64,000 nucleotides of DNA from Holophagae bacterium (GCA_030429565.1 JAUIFE010000001.1:1116001-1180000); one strand, 5' to 3'; positions 25,731-34,896 are shown, numbered from the stretch's first letter. Numbers and translations: made by a program. The notes: generated by a model from the letters alone, not told the origin.

Positions 25731-25756
25731 GTTGCCAGTCAACTCGATTGGGGGCC
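25717..25756 (+). promoter_or_regulatory. leuA antiterminator hairpin
   Basis: GGCCCCC (25717-25723) pairs with GGGGGCC (25750-25756), and inside it ATTGAGTTG pairs with CAACTCGAT (one G-T wobble). Its last four bases (25753-25756) are also the first four of the terminator stem, so the two exclude each other. A ribosome finishing the leader peptide would cover its 5' arm. Confidence 0.75.
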
Positions 25757-25798
25757 TCATGTCGTTTTTCCGAAACAACATGAGGCCTTTTTCTTTTT
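25753..25798 (+). terminator. leuA attenuator terminator
   Basis: GGCCTCATGT (25753-25762) pairs with ACATGAGGCC (25778-25787), extended inward by GTTT/AAAC, and is followed by TTTTTCTTTTT. It lies about 200 nt before leuA, downstream of the leader peptide. Confidence 0.88.
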
Positions 25799-26000
25799 GC
25801 GGTTATCCCAACCCGTCTAACCCCGAGACGCGGGACGCCCTCCCCGATCGCTTGGCGGCTATGCCGGCCGATCTCAAGCGACCCCTTCCCCAACATCCCC
25901 AACGCACGAAAAATTTTGCCAACCAATTGAACGGCAAATGGTTCTGCACACTGAACCACGCTATGTGTCGTTGCAGACCCCCCATAGAGGAGCCCATCTC

Positions 26001-27602
26001 ATGAAGCATGATGTCACCATGCAAACGTCTGAACCAGGAACTGAAAACAACCGTGTCGTCATTTTTGACACCACCCTGCGCGACGGCGAACAATCGCCCG
26101 GCGCCAGCATGAATTTGGAAGAAAAAGTTCTGATTGCAGGCACCTTACGTGACCTCGGCGTCGATGTAATCGAAGCCGGTTTCCCCATTGCATCGCCTGG
26201 CGACTTCGAGGCGGTTCGCGCCATCGCGCGTCAAATTCACGGCCCTCAAATCGCGGGTTTGGCCCGCTGCCAACAAGGCGATATCGATCGTGCCTGGGAA
26301 GCTTTGCGCGAAGCAAGTAACCCCCGCATTCACGTCTTCTTGGCAACCAGCGCTATTCACCGCGAGTTCAAGCTCAACATGGCCAAGGAAGAAATCGTGC
26401 GACGTGCCGTCGAAGGCGTCGCCATGGCCAAAGCCTATTGCGACAATATCGAGTTTTCGGCGGAAGACGCGGCTCGCACCGAACCCGACTTCCTGGCTGA
26501 GGTGGTCGAACGTGTGATTGAGGCGGGCGCCACCACGGTCAACATTCCCGACACGGTCGGTTACGCCATGCCCGAAGGCTTCGCCAGTTTGATTCAGCAC
26601 CTTAACCGCCACGTACGCGGCATCGAAAAGGCGGTTATCAGCGTGCACTGCCACAACGATTTGGGCATGGCGGTCGCCAACAGTTTGGCGGCGGTTCACG
26701 CCGGCGCTCGTCAAATTGAATGCACGATTAACGGCATTGGTGAACGCGCGGGCAACTGCTCCTTAGAAGAAGTGGTGATGGCCCTGCGCACGCGCCGCGA
26801 TTACTTCGGCTTGGCGACCGGCATTCAAACGCCGAAACTGTTTGCCGCCAGCCGTCTGGTCTCAAAGGTAACGGGCTTACAAGTGCAGCGCAACAAAGCG
26901 ATTGTCGGCCGCAACGCCTTCGCCCACGAGGCCGGCATCCACCAACACGGCATGCTCAAGCACCAATCGACCTACGAGATCATGAAACCCGAGGACGTCG
27001 GGGTCAAAAGCAACCAACTGGTACTGGGCAAACACAGCGGCCGCCACGCATTCCGCAATTGGGTTGAGGAACGCGGTTTCCGCCTGAGCGAAACCCGTCT
27101 CGAAGACGCCTTCACGCGCTTTAAGAAGCTGGCCGACAAGAAAAAAGAAGTATTCGACGCGGATCTGGAAGCGCTGATCCTGGGTAATTTCCATCGCCAA
27201 GATCACCCCTGGCGGATTGAATCGGTTCAAATCAGCTCGGGTACCAATGCGATTGCAACGGCAACGGTGGCGTTAACGCACGAACCCGAAGATCGACGCG
27301 CGGAAGAGGCGGCCTGCGGCGACGGCCCGGTCGATGCTCTGTTTAAAGCCATTGAGCGAGCAGTCGGCATTCGCGTCCGCCTGACGGACTACCAAATTCG
27401 CGGTGTCACGCGCGGCAAGGACGCTCAAGGCGAAATCACAGCGTCGGTTTCCATTCAGGGTCAAACCTATCAGGGTCGCGCGGTAGGAACCGACATTATG
27501 CAAGCGAGTGCGCGTGCCTTCCTGAACGCGGTGAACTTTCACCTGACCTCGGAAGAGCGCGTCGCGGCAGGCGAAATGGAAGTGGTCGGCGCGGCCAAGT
27601 AA
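26001..27602 (+). CDS. leuA: 2-isopropylmalate synthase
   Basis: A 533-residue LeuA, which condenses acetyl-CoA with 2-ketoisovalerate as the first committed step to leucine. The DRE-TIM signature FDTTLRDGEQSPGASM is near the N terminus. Metal-binding HCHNDLGMAVAN and GIGERAGNCSLEE follow, and after a linker a C-terminal allosteric domain (about 390-520) that normally binds leucine. ATG 26001 has GAGGAG nine nt upstream; the frame is open from 25938 without a site. It is monocistronic and divergent from leuCDB. Confidence 0.97.
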   Translation: MKHDVTMQTSEPGTENNRVVIFDTTLRDGEQSPGASMNLEEKVLIAGTLRDLGVDVIEAGFPIASPGDFEAVRAIARQIHGPQIAGLARCQQGDIDRAWEALREASNPRIHVFLATSAIHREFKLNMAKEEIVRRAVEGVAMAKAYCDNIEFSAEDAARTEPDFLAEVVERVIEAGATTVNIPDTVGYAMPEGFASLIQHLNRHVRGIEKAVISVHCHNDLGMAVANSLAAVHAGARQIECTINGIGERAGNCSLEEVVMALRTRRDYFGLATGIQTPKLFAASRLVSKVTGLQVQRNKAIVGRNAFAHEAGIHQHGMLKHQSTYEIMKPEDVGVKSNQLVLGKHSGRHAFRNWVEERGFRLSETRLEDAFTRFKKLADKKKEVFDADLEALILGNFHRQDHPWRIESVQISSGTNAIATATVALTHEPEDRRAEEAACGDGPVDALFKAIERAVGIRVRLTDYQIRGVTRGKDAQGEITASVSIQGQTYQGRAVGTDIMQASARAFLNAVNFHLTSEERVAAGEMEVVGAAK

Positions 27603-27626
27603 TGACCAACGGGCACATCAAAAGCG

Positions 27627-27658
27627 GCGGGCTTCGAAAGGCGCCCGCCCTTTTTTTG
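27627..27658. terminator. bidirectional terminator after leuA
   Basis: GGCGGGC (27627-27633) pairs with GCCCGCC (27644-27650), followed by CTTTTTTT on the plus strand. On the minus strand GCTTTTGA follows, so it can also end the acyltransferase transcript that stops at 27669. Confidence 0.85.
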
Positions 27659-27668
27659 ACGCAGGCCT

Positions 27669-28451
27669 TCAGGCGGCGTCACGGGCCATTTTGCGCGCAT
27701 AGTAGTCGTGCAGGTATTTCGTGAAAGCCCGCACTTGCAGAGGAATACCGTTCTTTTGAGCGACCTCGGCGGGCACAGCCAAGGGTGCGGCAATGTGAAT
27801 CCAAAAATCAATCGCCCGGGCAGGCACGCGATACCACGGCTCACCTTTGGCCAGGGTTGGCGGGTCGCAGTGAATGAAGACGGGCACAACGGGCACCCCA
27901 CAACGCAGGGCGATTTGCGCGGCACCACGGGTAAAGGGATGCAAGCCGCCATGGGGGGAGCGAGTCCCTTCGGGAAAAATTACCAGTGAGCGACCGGCGG
28001 CGAAACTCGCCTGGCATTGTGCAATCAGGGCCTCGGCTTCATCGTTGGGAATCAAGCCGGCGGCGCGCACCGACACGGCGGTGACGGGGTTGTACCACAG
28101 GCCTCGTTTAACAATGCAGCCGCAACGAGGAACGGCGCCCATGAGGCACACAATATCAAATAAGGATGGGTGATTGGCGATGATGAGGCAAGGCTGACCG
28201 GGCGCCAAGTGCTCCAAGCCGGCGACGCGAAACGAACGCATGCCGCCCAAAGCCGCCGATATGGGACCAAACCAAGAGAAGACCCGTTGCAGCACGGCCA
28301 AAGCAACGTCTTGTTTGCGACGACGTTTCATGGGCGCCAGATAAATCAGGGGAAAAACCACCACAGAAAGAAATAAGCCCCAAACCGTAAAAACCAAGAA
28401 CATGGCGCCGGTTAACAGGCAGCGATACCAACGAGAAAATCGATTTAACAT
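27669..28451 (-). CDS. 1-acyl-glycerol-3-phosphate acyltransferase (PlsC family)
   Basis: A 260-residue membrane-associated acyltransferase. A hydrophobic anchor lies at about residues 12-40 (GAMFLVFTVWGLFLSVVVF). The catalytic NHPSLFD (NHX4D) is near residue 93 and the substrate-binding FPEGTRSP near 160. I prefer ATG 28451 (MLNRFSRWY), with GAAGG a long 13 nt upstream; the frame is open to 28529, so an N-terminal extension is possible. It lies downstream of the lipoprotein hydrolase gene and probably in its operon. Similar acyltransferases accompany AMP-ligase/dehydratase genes in aryl-polyene clusters. Confidence 0.85.
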   Translation of the reverse strand: MLNRFSRWYRCLLTGAMFLVFTVWGLFLSVVVFPLIYLAPMKRRRKQDVALAVLQRVFSWFGPISAALGGMRSFRVAGLEHLAPGQPCLIIANHPSLFDIVCLMGAVPRCGCIVKRGLWYNPVTAVSVRAAGLIPNDEAEALIAQCQASFAAGRSLVIFPEGTRSPHGGLHPFTRGAAQIALRCGVPVVPVFIHCDPPTLAKGEPWYRVPARAIDFWIHIAAPLAVPAEVAQKNGIPLQVRAFTKYLHDYYARKMARDAA

Positions 28452-28583
28452 ACAGGATTCATTACCTTCCCCCGCGAGTCGTTGACCCACGGTCGACCTA
28501 CCGATCTCACAACGGAGCATCTCCGTCAAGCCGGCCCCGATAGATTACCATTTTCTCGTTTGAAAACACGCTACCGACGCAAC

Positions 28584-29330
28584 TCACTCGGGGACTTGAG
28601 CCTGTTCGGCCAGCCAGTCTGCGAACAACGCACGCCAAACAACCCATTTGTGCCCGCCGGGCGCGGTCTTTACTTTTAACGAGGGCGCCTGGGTACGCAG
28701 CAATTCGACAGCGGGCATTAAGCGGTCGCGTTCGCCGATCAGAATGGTGACGTCGGGCGTGCCGCGCCGCTCCGCTTCCAGCAGGAAACGCCAATTAGCG
28801 ATCACCTCGGCCTCACGACGGTTTTTGGGTTGGACGTTGTCGGCCCCTTGGTCAATCAGGCGCTTCAATAGCCCTCGACCGCCGAGATAAGGTGCCGCCA
28901 AGACCAGTTGATCGCACTGCTCGGGAAAGTTACGCGCTAAATACAGGGCGCCAAACCCGCCAAAAGACGCACCAAACAAGGTAACCGGCGCATCGGGATG
29001 CACCGCCAAAACCTCTTGCCGAAAACGCTCGGGCATTTGACCGGTGCGGTAATAGCCGACATGGGCATCGAGAGCGGTCCACACCCAACCGGCTGTGAGG
29101 TCGTTATGACGCGCGGCGGACTCGGGAAAACCATGGGTGCGAAACAGGGTTTCATCATCCATGAAACCAGGTAATAAGACAACCTGCCGTGTCACAGTCG
29201 CAATGGTGTCAACGCGCCACTGATCGCGCGGAATTTCTGTTTCAACGGCGCGTTGCAAACAAGCAGTGACAGACAAACCCCCCAGCAACAACACCAACAA
29301 CTTGATAAACCTGCTTCGAAATCGCGTCAC
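28584..29330 (-). CDS. alpha/beta-hydrolase lipoprotein
   Basis: A 248-residue alpha/beta hydrolase with a lipoprotein signal: hydrophobic stretch to LGGLSVTAC with Cys24 as the lipidation site. The catalytic Ser lies in the nucleophile elbow FGASFGGFG, Asp in GERDRLMP and His in PGGHKWVVW. GTG 29330 follows AAAGGAGG at ideal spacing. It should act in the periplasm or on the outer membrane on an ester substrate that cannot be named from sequence. Probably co-transcribed with the PlsC-like gene; divergent from the AMP-ligase fusion. Confidence 0.82.
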   Translation of the reverse strand: MTRFRSRFIKLLVLLLGGLSVTACLQRAVETEIPRDQWRVDTIATVTRQVVLLPGFMDDETLFRTHGFPESAARHNDLTAGWVWTALDAHVGYYRTGQMPERFRQEVLAVHPDAPVTLFGASFGGFGALYLARNFPEQCDQLVLAAPYLGGRGLLKRLIDQGADNVQPKNRREAEVIANWRFLLEAERRGTPDVTILIGERDRLMPAVELLRTQAPSLKVKTAPGGHKWVVWRALFADWLAEQAQVPE

Positions 29331-29707
29331 GGCAACCTCCTTTACTTCCCATCACGGGAGACCCAGACGGCCCCACCAACACCCAATCATGATCACAGCG
29401 CGAGCCGGTCGCCGCACAGCGCCACCATCCTTGGTATGCCCTTGAGTTCGATTTGCAAAAGATGATAACCCGATCCCGCCAGGAAGATTGGCAGCCGTAC
29501 TTTTTTCCCTTAAAATCAGCCTGCGACAGGCACTCGAAGCAACGATCGGCCACCGACAACCAGCTTCGGGACAAGCACTTTGGATGGGGAAAAGACGAAA
29601 ACCCCAAACCATCGAACCACAGCCGTCACCGCCTACGGCAGCCAGGACACAACCGTCAAGGCGCCGACGCCGGCCAACCTCAATCCACACCCAACGGAGT
29701 CCGACCT
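29331..29707. other. divergent promoter region
   Basis: 377 nt between the hydrolase (minus) and the AMP-ligase (plus). The AMP-ligase frame is open back to 29453, but its N-terminal extension has no ribosome binding site and is Arg/Ser-rich like non-coding sequence. No clear -35/-10 boxes seen. Confidence 0.35.
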
Positions 29708-31432
29708 ATGATTGATCCGGTGCGCTTAAGTGAATGTTTGGCAGCCCGGTTTGACGACGACCACGTGGTCTGTCTCGAACCCCAACAAACCTGGCGCGAC
29801 CTTTTGCGCGAGGTCACCGGATTTTGCCGACAATTGCCCAAGGGCGGCGACAAGGGTGTGTTACTTGCGGTTGAAAGCCCCTACCTCTTTGCAGCGGCCT
29901 TCCTGGCATGTCTACAAAACGAAGTGCCGGCGGTTGCAGTGGCCGATTTGCAGCCAGGCACACTCACCGATTTGGTGCCGCAATTGAGTGCGGTGGTGAG
30001 TGACGGCGATTTTAGTTTGGCCGACTTGCCGACCCTTACGCCAAACCGTGCCGACGAGGTGATGCCGTTCCGCACGCCGTCGCGCTCGCAAAGCGCGCTT
30101 TTCCTCTACACCTCGGGCAGCAGCGGCGACCGTAAACTGATTACCAAGAAGCTGTTCCAAATTGAAGACGAACTGCTGACCCTCGAACGGGTGTGGGGCG
30201 CCAAAACAGCCCACCGCTTGCGACTGGCAACGGTATCGCACCGTCACATTTACGGGTTGTTGTTTCGATTGTTGTGGCCGCTGTGTGCCGGCGCGCCGTT
30301 CAGCAACCGCAATTATTTTTTCTGGGAAGAGTTAGCGGCGGCCGCGCCGACACAAGGCTGCGTGGTCGTCTCCTCACCGACCCATTTACACCATTTAGGA
30401 AGCCCGCAGGCCACAGCGATCTTGCCGGCGAACACCTTATTGTTTTCCTCGGGCGGCCCACTGGCGGAAGGTGCCGCCCGCCAGATTGCGCAAAACCAAG
30501 GCGCGGCACCAATCGAAGTCTACGGGTCAACCGAAACCGGCGGCGTTGCCTGGCGACAGCGACGACCGAGTGAGCCCGACCCGGAATGGACCCCATTCCC
30601 AGGTGTCATTACCCACGGCGACGAGGGCCGCTTGTTATTGCAATCACCCTTCATTGAAAGCGACGAACGCTGGTACCGCACCGACGATCTGGCCGTCTTC
30701 GGCACCAGCGGCGGGTTCCGTTTACGCGGCCGCTGCGATCGACTGGTCAAAATCGGCGAAAAGCGGGTCTCACTCAACGAGGTCGAGCAGCGCCTGCACA
30801 AAGACGCGGCCTTCGCGACGGTTAAATGTTTCGCCATGGGAGAGACACGGCGAAGACTGGTTTTGGTGGGCGCCCTAAGCGAACAGGGTTTTGCGATACT
30901 GCTCCGCGAGGGCCGTCGCCCATTAAACCAAAAGGTAAAAACGTTGCTGCGCGACCACCTCGAACCGGCACTCATCCCCAAACACTTCCGCTGGGTACGC
31001 GATTTGCCAACCAACAGCCAGGGAAAAACGCCGCAATTTATGCTGGAAACATTATTTGAACACGAAGCGATTGATCCGACCCGCGGCAATCGCATGCCGC
31101 GCTTCGACGGCTATCACCAAAGTGAAGATAAACACCATTTTGAGGCTCAGGTCCCGAGTGACCTTCTTTATTTAGATGGGCATTTCCCAAACGCTCAAGT
31201 GGTTGCCGGGGTGGTACAGGTCACTTGGGTGGTGCGCCTCATTCAGGCACTTAGCGGCCGGCCGCTGGATGTGGCGACCATGGAAGCAATTAAATTTCGC
31301 GGATTGCTACGCCCGGAACAGCGCTTCACAATGACCTTGCAAGAGGACAAGGCGCGTGGCAAATGGCGTTTTCAACTACAGGGCGAGGCCGGCTTAATCT
31401 CATCGGGCCGACTGTGCAAGCGCGCTGAATAA
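29708..31432 (+). CDS. AMP-ligase fused to a hot-dog dehydratase (aryl-polyene type)
   Basis: A 574-residue two-domain protein. Residues 1-440 are an adenylate-forming ligase: LFLYTSGSSGDRK is the phosphate-binding loop, VYGSTETGG the A5 motif, WYRTDDLA the A7 Asp and RCDRLVKIGEKRVS the hinge. It should activate an aryl or acyl carboxylate. Residues 470-574 are a hot-dog dehydratase domain with the active-site His in LDGHFPNAQVVAGVVQ (FabA/FabZ-like). In aryl-polyene clusters these are two proteins (AMP-ligase and dehydratase) or a fusion. ATG 29708 is set by GGAG eight nt upstream. It fits with the ammonia-lyase operon at 13.8-17.8 kb. Confidence 0.85.
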   Translation: MIDPVRLSECLAARFDDDHVVCLEPQQTWRDLLREVTGFCRQLPKGGDKGVLLAVESPYLFAAAFLACLQNEVPAVAVADLQPGTLTDLVPQLSAVVSDGDFSLADLPTLTPNRADEVMPFRTPSRSQSALFLYTSGSSGDRKLITKKLFQIEDELLTLERVWGAKTAHRLRLATVSHRHIYGLLFRLLWPLCAGAPFSNRNYFFWEELAAAAPTQGCVVVSSPTHLHHLGSPQATAILPANTLLFSSGGPLAEGAARQIAQNQGAAPIEVYGSTETGGVAWRQRRPSEPDPEWTPFPGVITHGDEGRLLLQSPFIESDERWYRTDDLAVFGTSGGFRLRGRCDRLVKIGEKRVSLNEVEQRLHKDAAFATVKCFAMGETRRRLVLVGALSEQGFAILLREGRRPLNQKVKTLLRDHLEPALIPKHFRWVRDLPTNSQGKTPQFMLETLFEHEAIDPTRGNRMPRFDGYHQSEDKHHFEAQVPSDLLYLDGHFPNAQVVAGVVQVTWVVRLIQALSGRPLDVATMEAIKFRGLLRPEQRFTMTLQEDKARGKWRFQLQGEAGLISSGRLCKRAE

Positions 31433-31923
31433 AACCGAAGCGGCGCAAAGGTGCCGGAATCCGACCGTTTTACAAATTTCAACCCAAGCCCACGGATAAT
31501 TGCGCTTTAATGAAACCAGCAAATCCGGCTTTTCCCGCATTCCCTTCAAACGCAGGTCGCGCGTATTGCGTCCCTTGTGCATGTTGCCAAAACAACCGAG
31601 GACCAACGAGCAGGTGCCCAAAACCCGACCGAGTTTGTCCAAGCAAGGGGCCAAACCCGAAGGCCGTGTAGACCGCCAGGCAACAGAAACAAGGGTGAAC
31701 CGTGCGGGTCAAGTGCGAGGTGTGTGGCAGAGATGCCAACCCAAAGCGGAGAAAAGAACAGCGCCCGGAAGGGCACGACCAACCAGAGCAAACAAGGCGT
31801 GCCAAGCGAAGAGAGGCGCGTAATAAAGACAAACCTCAATCGATTTTCGTAGAACACTTCACAACCAAAATCAGTTAGAACCTAATTTTATTTCAATAAA
31901 TTCATGAGATCAGAAATATTGTT
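31433..31923. other. intergenic stretch, no supported gene
   Basis: About 490 nt. Several overlapping open frames on both strands (up to 117 codons) lack ribosome binding sites and look like read-through of biased composition: purine-rich on the plus strand until about 31825, then AT-rich. It may be a decayed gene or element, but I cannot recognise one. Confidence 0.35.
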
Positions 31924-31952
31924 TTGACAAACTCGTGCTTGATCATTATATT
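31924..31952 (+). promoter_or_regulatory. sigma-70-type promoter of the Lrp-family gene
   Basis: TTGACA (31924-31929) and TATATT (31947-31952) with a 17-nt spacer, 24 nt before ATG 31976. The best promoter match in the window. Confidence 0.8.
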
Positions 31953-31975
31953 GCTGAAATAGAGGAGAATCCAGC

Positions 31976-32476
31976 ATGGCTGCCAATAAGGACCGCGTTA
32001 AACTCGATGAAATCGACTTAAAAATCCTGCGAATCCTGCAAGTTCGGGGTCGCATTACGAATGCAAAATTGGCATCGGAGGTCGGTCTATCCGCGCCACC
32101 GATGTTAGAACGGGTCAAAAAGCTGGAACGCTCGGGCGTGATCAAATGTTACAGGGCGATATTGGAAGCGAACCTATTGGATCGCAACTTCTTTGTTTTC
32201 GTCACTTTAAATCTCAATGTACAAGAGTTGTCTAACGTTGACACGTTCGAAAAAAAATTGGCGGTCATGAAGGAAGTGCTGGAAGTGCACCACATTGCCG
32301 GCGACATCGACTTTCTGCTGAAGGTAAATGTCAAAGACCAAGAAGATTACAAACAATTCGTGGTCGATAACCTGGCAAAGATTCACGGCATTAGCCGCAT
32401 TCACTCCTGGGTGGTGTTAAGCACCGTCAAAGATTCAACCGAATACTACATCGATGAGTCATCGATCAGGAAGTAA
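31976..32476 (+). CDS. Lrp/AsnC-family transcriptional regulator
   Basis: A 166-residue regulator. The N-terminal helix-turn-helix (LDEIDLKILRILQVRGRITN, then KLASEVGLSAPPMLERVKKL) is typical of Lrp/AsnC. A C-terminal ligand-sensing RAM domain (about 75-155) contains HHIAGDIDFLLKV in the usual place. GAGGAG precedes ATG. It lies just upstream of hpd and hmgA, so it probably senses an aromatic amino acid or its breakdown product and controls them. That link is inferred from position. Confidence 0.92.
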   Translation: MAANKDRVKLDEIDLKILRILQVRGRITNAKLASEVGLSAPPMLERVKKLERSGVIKCYRAILEANLLDRNFFVFVTLNLNVQELSNVDTFEKKLAVMKEVLEVHHIAGDIDFLLKVNVKDQEDYKQFVVDNLAKIHGISRIHSWVVLSTVKDSTEYYIDESSIRK

Positions 32477-32541
32477 CACCGAGTGGCAGAGCCAAACCGA
32501 ACGTTGCAGCGCTTCGGTTTTCAACTCACAAGTCGACCCCG

Positions 32542-32572
32542 GAGCCCGCGAGGCGGGCTCGGCCGCGTCCTT
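32542..32572 (+). terminator. hairpin between the regulator and hpd
   Basis: GAGCCCGC (32542-32549) pairs with GCGGGCTC (32553-32560) across a 3-nt loop, followed nine nt later by TTTT. A weak terminator or attenuator; its position suggests hpd is at least partly transcribed separately. Confidence 0.4.
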
Positions 32573-32636
32573 TTCGTCCAGTCGGTCACACTTCCAAACA
32601 AAAAAAGCTGGGAAAGTCATTTTTTGGGAGGGTTTT

Positions 32637-33731
32637 ATGGGTTACACATCAACCGATATCAATGGTTTTGATTACATTCACATGTATGTGGGCAATGCCA
32701 AACACAGCGCGCAGGTTTTCGCGGCGCTGTTTGGTTTCAAAATCGTTGGTTACAAAGGGCCGGAGACGGGCTGTCGCGATCAAGTTTCGTACATTCTGAA
32801 TCAGAATCAGTTGACCTTCGTGGTTACCGCGGCGATTGTGCCCGAACACCCCATCCACCAATTCGTCAACAAACACGGTGACGGCGTCCACGAACTGAGC
32901 GTGCGCGTGAAAGATCCGGAAGAAGCGCTGAACTATGCGGTCGCCAAAGGCGCCAACACGGCGCGAGCCTTCTCCAAACACGAAGACGAACACGGCAGCT
33001 TCACCAGCGCGTCGATCGATATTTACGGCGACACGATCATTTCATTTATTAATCGCGAGAACTACAAGGCCTTTCTGCCAGGCTACCAGGCTTACGAAGG
33101 CCCCCAATTCGCACGCAACGATGTCGGTTTGACCCACATCGACCACATCGTCGGCAACGTCGGCGAAGGCGAAATGGACAAATGGGCGGCCTTTTTTGAA
33201 CAAACCATGGATCTGGAAACCTACGTCCACTTTGACAAAGGCGATATTTCCACCCAGTACTCAGCGCTGGTATCCAAGGTTGTCCGTTCGAAAAACTCGG
33301 CGGTGAAGTTCCCGATCAACGAGCCGGCCGACGGCCTGAAAAAGTCGCAAATCGAGGAGTACCTTGAGGTCAACTACGACGCCGGCGTACAACACATTGC
33401 GATTGCCACCGACAACCTGATCCAAGCAATCAGCGCCATGGAAAGCAACGGTGTCACCTTCATCGGCACGCCGGAGACTTACTACGACGTCATCGGCGAC
33501 CGCGCCGAGGGTATCAGCGAAGCGATTGCCGACCTGAAACGCCTCAACATTTTGATCGACCGCGATGAAGAGGGCTACCTGCTGCAATTGTTCACCCAAC
33601 CGCTGGGCGACCGCCCCACCTTGTTCTTGGAATTTATCCAACGCGAGGGTTGCGAAGGCTTCGGCCAGAACAACTTCCAATCGCTGTTTGAGTCGATTGA
33701 ACGTGAACAAGCCAAACGCGGCAATCTCTAA
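32637..33731 (+). CDS. hpd: 4-hydroxyphenylpyruvate dioxygenase
   Basis: A 364-residue HPPD, which converts 4-hydroxyphenylpyruvate to homogentisate. Two vicinal-oxygen-chelate domains are visible. The C-terminal one carries the iron ligands: His in GLTHIDHIVGN, His in GVQHIAIAT and Glu in LFLEFIQREGCEGFG. ATG 32637 has GGGAGG five nt upstream; the frame is open from 32454 without support. It is followed 10 nt later by hmgA. Confidence 0.96.
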   Translation: MGYTSTDINGFDYIHMYVGNAKHSAQVFAALFGFKIVGYKGPETGCRDQVSYILNQNQLTFVVTAAIVPEHPIHQFVNKHGDGVHELSVRVKDPEEALNYAVAKGANTARAFSKHEDEHGSFTSASIDIYGDTIISFINRENYKAFLPGYQAYEGPQFARNDVGLTHIDHIVGNVGEGEMDKWAAFFEQTMDLETYVHFDKGDISTQYSALVSKVVRSKNSAVKFPINEPADGLKKSQIEEYLEVNYDAGVQHIAIATDNLIQAISAMESNGVTFIGTPETYYDVIGDRAEGISEAIADLKRLNILIDRDEEGYLLQLFTQPLGDRPTLFLEFIQREGCEGFGQNNFQSLFESIEREQAKRGNL

Positions 33732-33741
33732 GGGGTGATGC

Positions 33742-34896
33742 ATGCCTTTTTATCACCAGCTCGGAAGCATGCCGCAAAAGAAACACGTGACCTTTCGCAA
33801 AAGCGACGGCTCACTTTACTGGGAAGAACTCTTTAGCACCAAAGGCTTTAGCGGGATCTACAGCACGCTGTATCACCTGCATCAACCGCCGGCGGTGGAA
33901 AGTGCCCGTGAGCTAGACATGCGCTTGATTGAACCCTGGCCGGAGGCGCCACGGGTTCCGGTTCACTTCTTTACCGAAAAAGCGCCCAAGGGCGGCGATA
34001 TCCTGAACGCGCGCCAATACACGCTGTACAACAGCGATTGTGCGCTGGCGACGGCTTCGTTCAGCAACCTCGACGAAACCTTTTACCGCAACGCCAAGGC
34101 CGACGAAATTCTCTTCGTTCACCACGGCAGCGGCGAGTTGCATACCCCCTACGGCGTGATCCCTTTCTCCGATTGGGATTACTTGGTGATTCCACGCGGC
34201 GTGATTTACCGCTTGGAGAACTTGAGCGAAGACAACCAGTTCCTGATTGTCGAGTGCTACACACCGGTGGAAACACCCAAACGCTATCGCAACGAGTTCG
34301 GTCAGTTGTTGGAAGACGCACCGTTCAGCGAACGCGATTTCCGACGGCCGCAATGGCGCGAGCCAATCGACCAAACGGCGTCGCAAAAGCTGTGGCTCAA
34401 AAGCGGCGAACGCGTGTTCGAGTACATTTTGAAAAACCATCCCTTCGACGTGGTCGGCTGGGACGGCTACCTGTACCCTTACGCGTTTAACATCAAGAAC
34501 TTCCAGCCCATCGTCGGCCAGATCCACCTGCCACCGCCGATCCATCAGGTCTTCCAAACCTCGGGCTTAGTGGTGTGCAACTTTGTACCGCGTTTGTTTG
34601 ATTTCCACCCAGACTCGGTGCCGGCACCTTATTACCACCAAAACATCGACAGCGACGAAGTCCTGTACTACGTCGACGGCGACTTCATGAGCCGCAAAGG
34701 GATTGAGTCGGGTTCGATTACACTGCACCCGGGCGATGTGCCGCACGGTCCGCAACCGGGTAAAACGGAAGCCAGTATCGGCGTCAAAGACTGCTACGAG
34801 TACGCGGTCATGGTCGATACGTTCAAGCCACTGCACAGCACGCGTTTGGTCGAGAAAATTTGGGACGAAAACTACATTCGTTCTTGGCTCGGCTAA
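33742..34896 (+). CDS. hmgA: homogentisate 1,2-dioxygenase
   Basis: A 384-residue bicupin of the homogentisate dioxygenase family, which opens the ring of homogentisate to maleylacetoacetate. It is shorter than the 430-445 residues of proteobacterial or human enzymes, as in the shorter bacterial branch. Iron-binding residues sit in YHQNIDSDEVLYYVDG (His, Glu) and PHGPQPG (His). ATG 33742 follows AAGGGG. The next steps (isomerase, fumarylacetoacetase) are not in the window. Confidence 0.92.
   Translation: MPFYHQLGSMPQKKHVTFRKSDGSLYWEELFSTKGFSGIYSTLYHLHQPPAVESARELDMRLIEPWPEAPRVPVHFFTEKAPKGGDILNARQYTLYNSDCALATASFSNLDETFYRNAKADEILFVHHGSGELHTPYGVIPFSDWDYLVIPRGVIYRLENLSEDNQFLIVECYTPVETPKRYRNEFGQLLEDAPFSERDFRRPQWREPIDQTASQKLWLKSGERVFEYILKNHPFDVVGWDGYLYPYAFNIKNFQPIVGQIHLPPPIHQVFQTSGLVVCNFVPRLFDFHPDSVPAPYYHQNIDSDEVLYYVDGDFMSRKGIESGSITLHPGDVPHGPQPGKTEASIGVKDCYEYAVMVDTFKPLHSTRLVEKIWDENYIRSWLG

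Noticed and set aside
29453..29707. N-terminal extension of the AMP-ligase fusion
   Set aside because: Arg/Ser/Gln-rich translation of non-coding type; GGAG eight nt before ATG 29708 sets the start.
31400..31857. Overlapping open frames on both strands (84-117 codons)
   Set aside because: They occupy the same DNA in several frames, lack ribosome binding sites and look like biased composition without stop codons.
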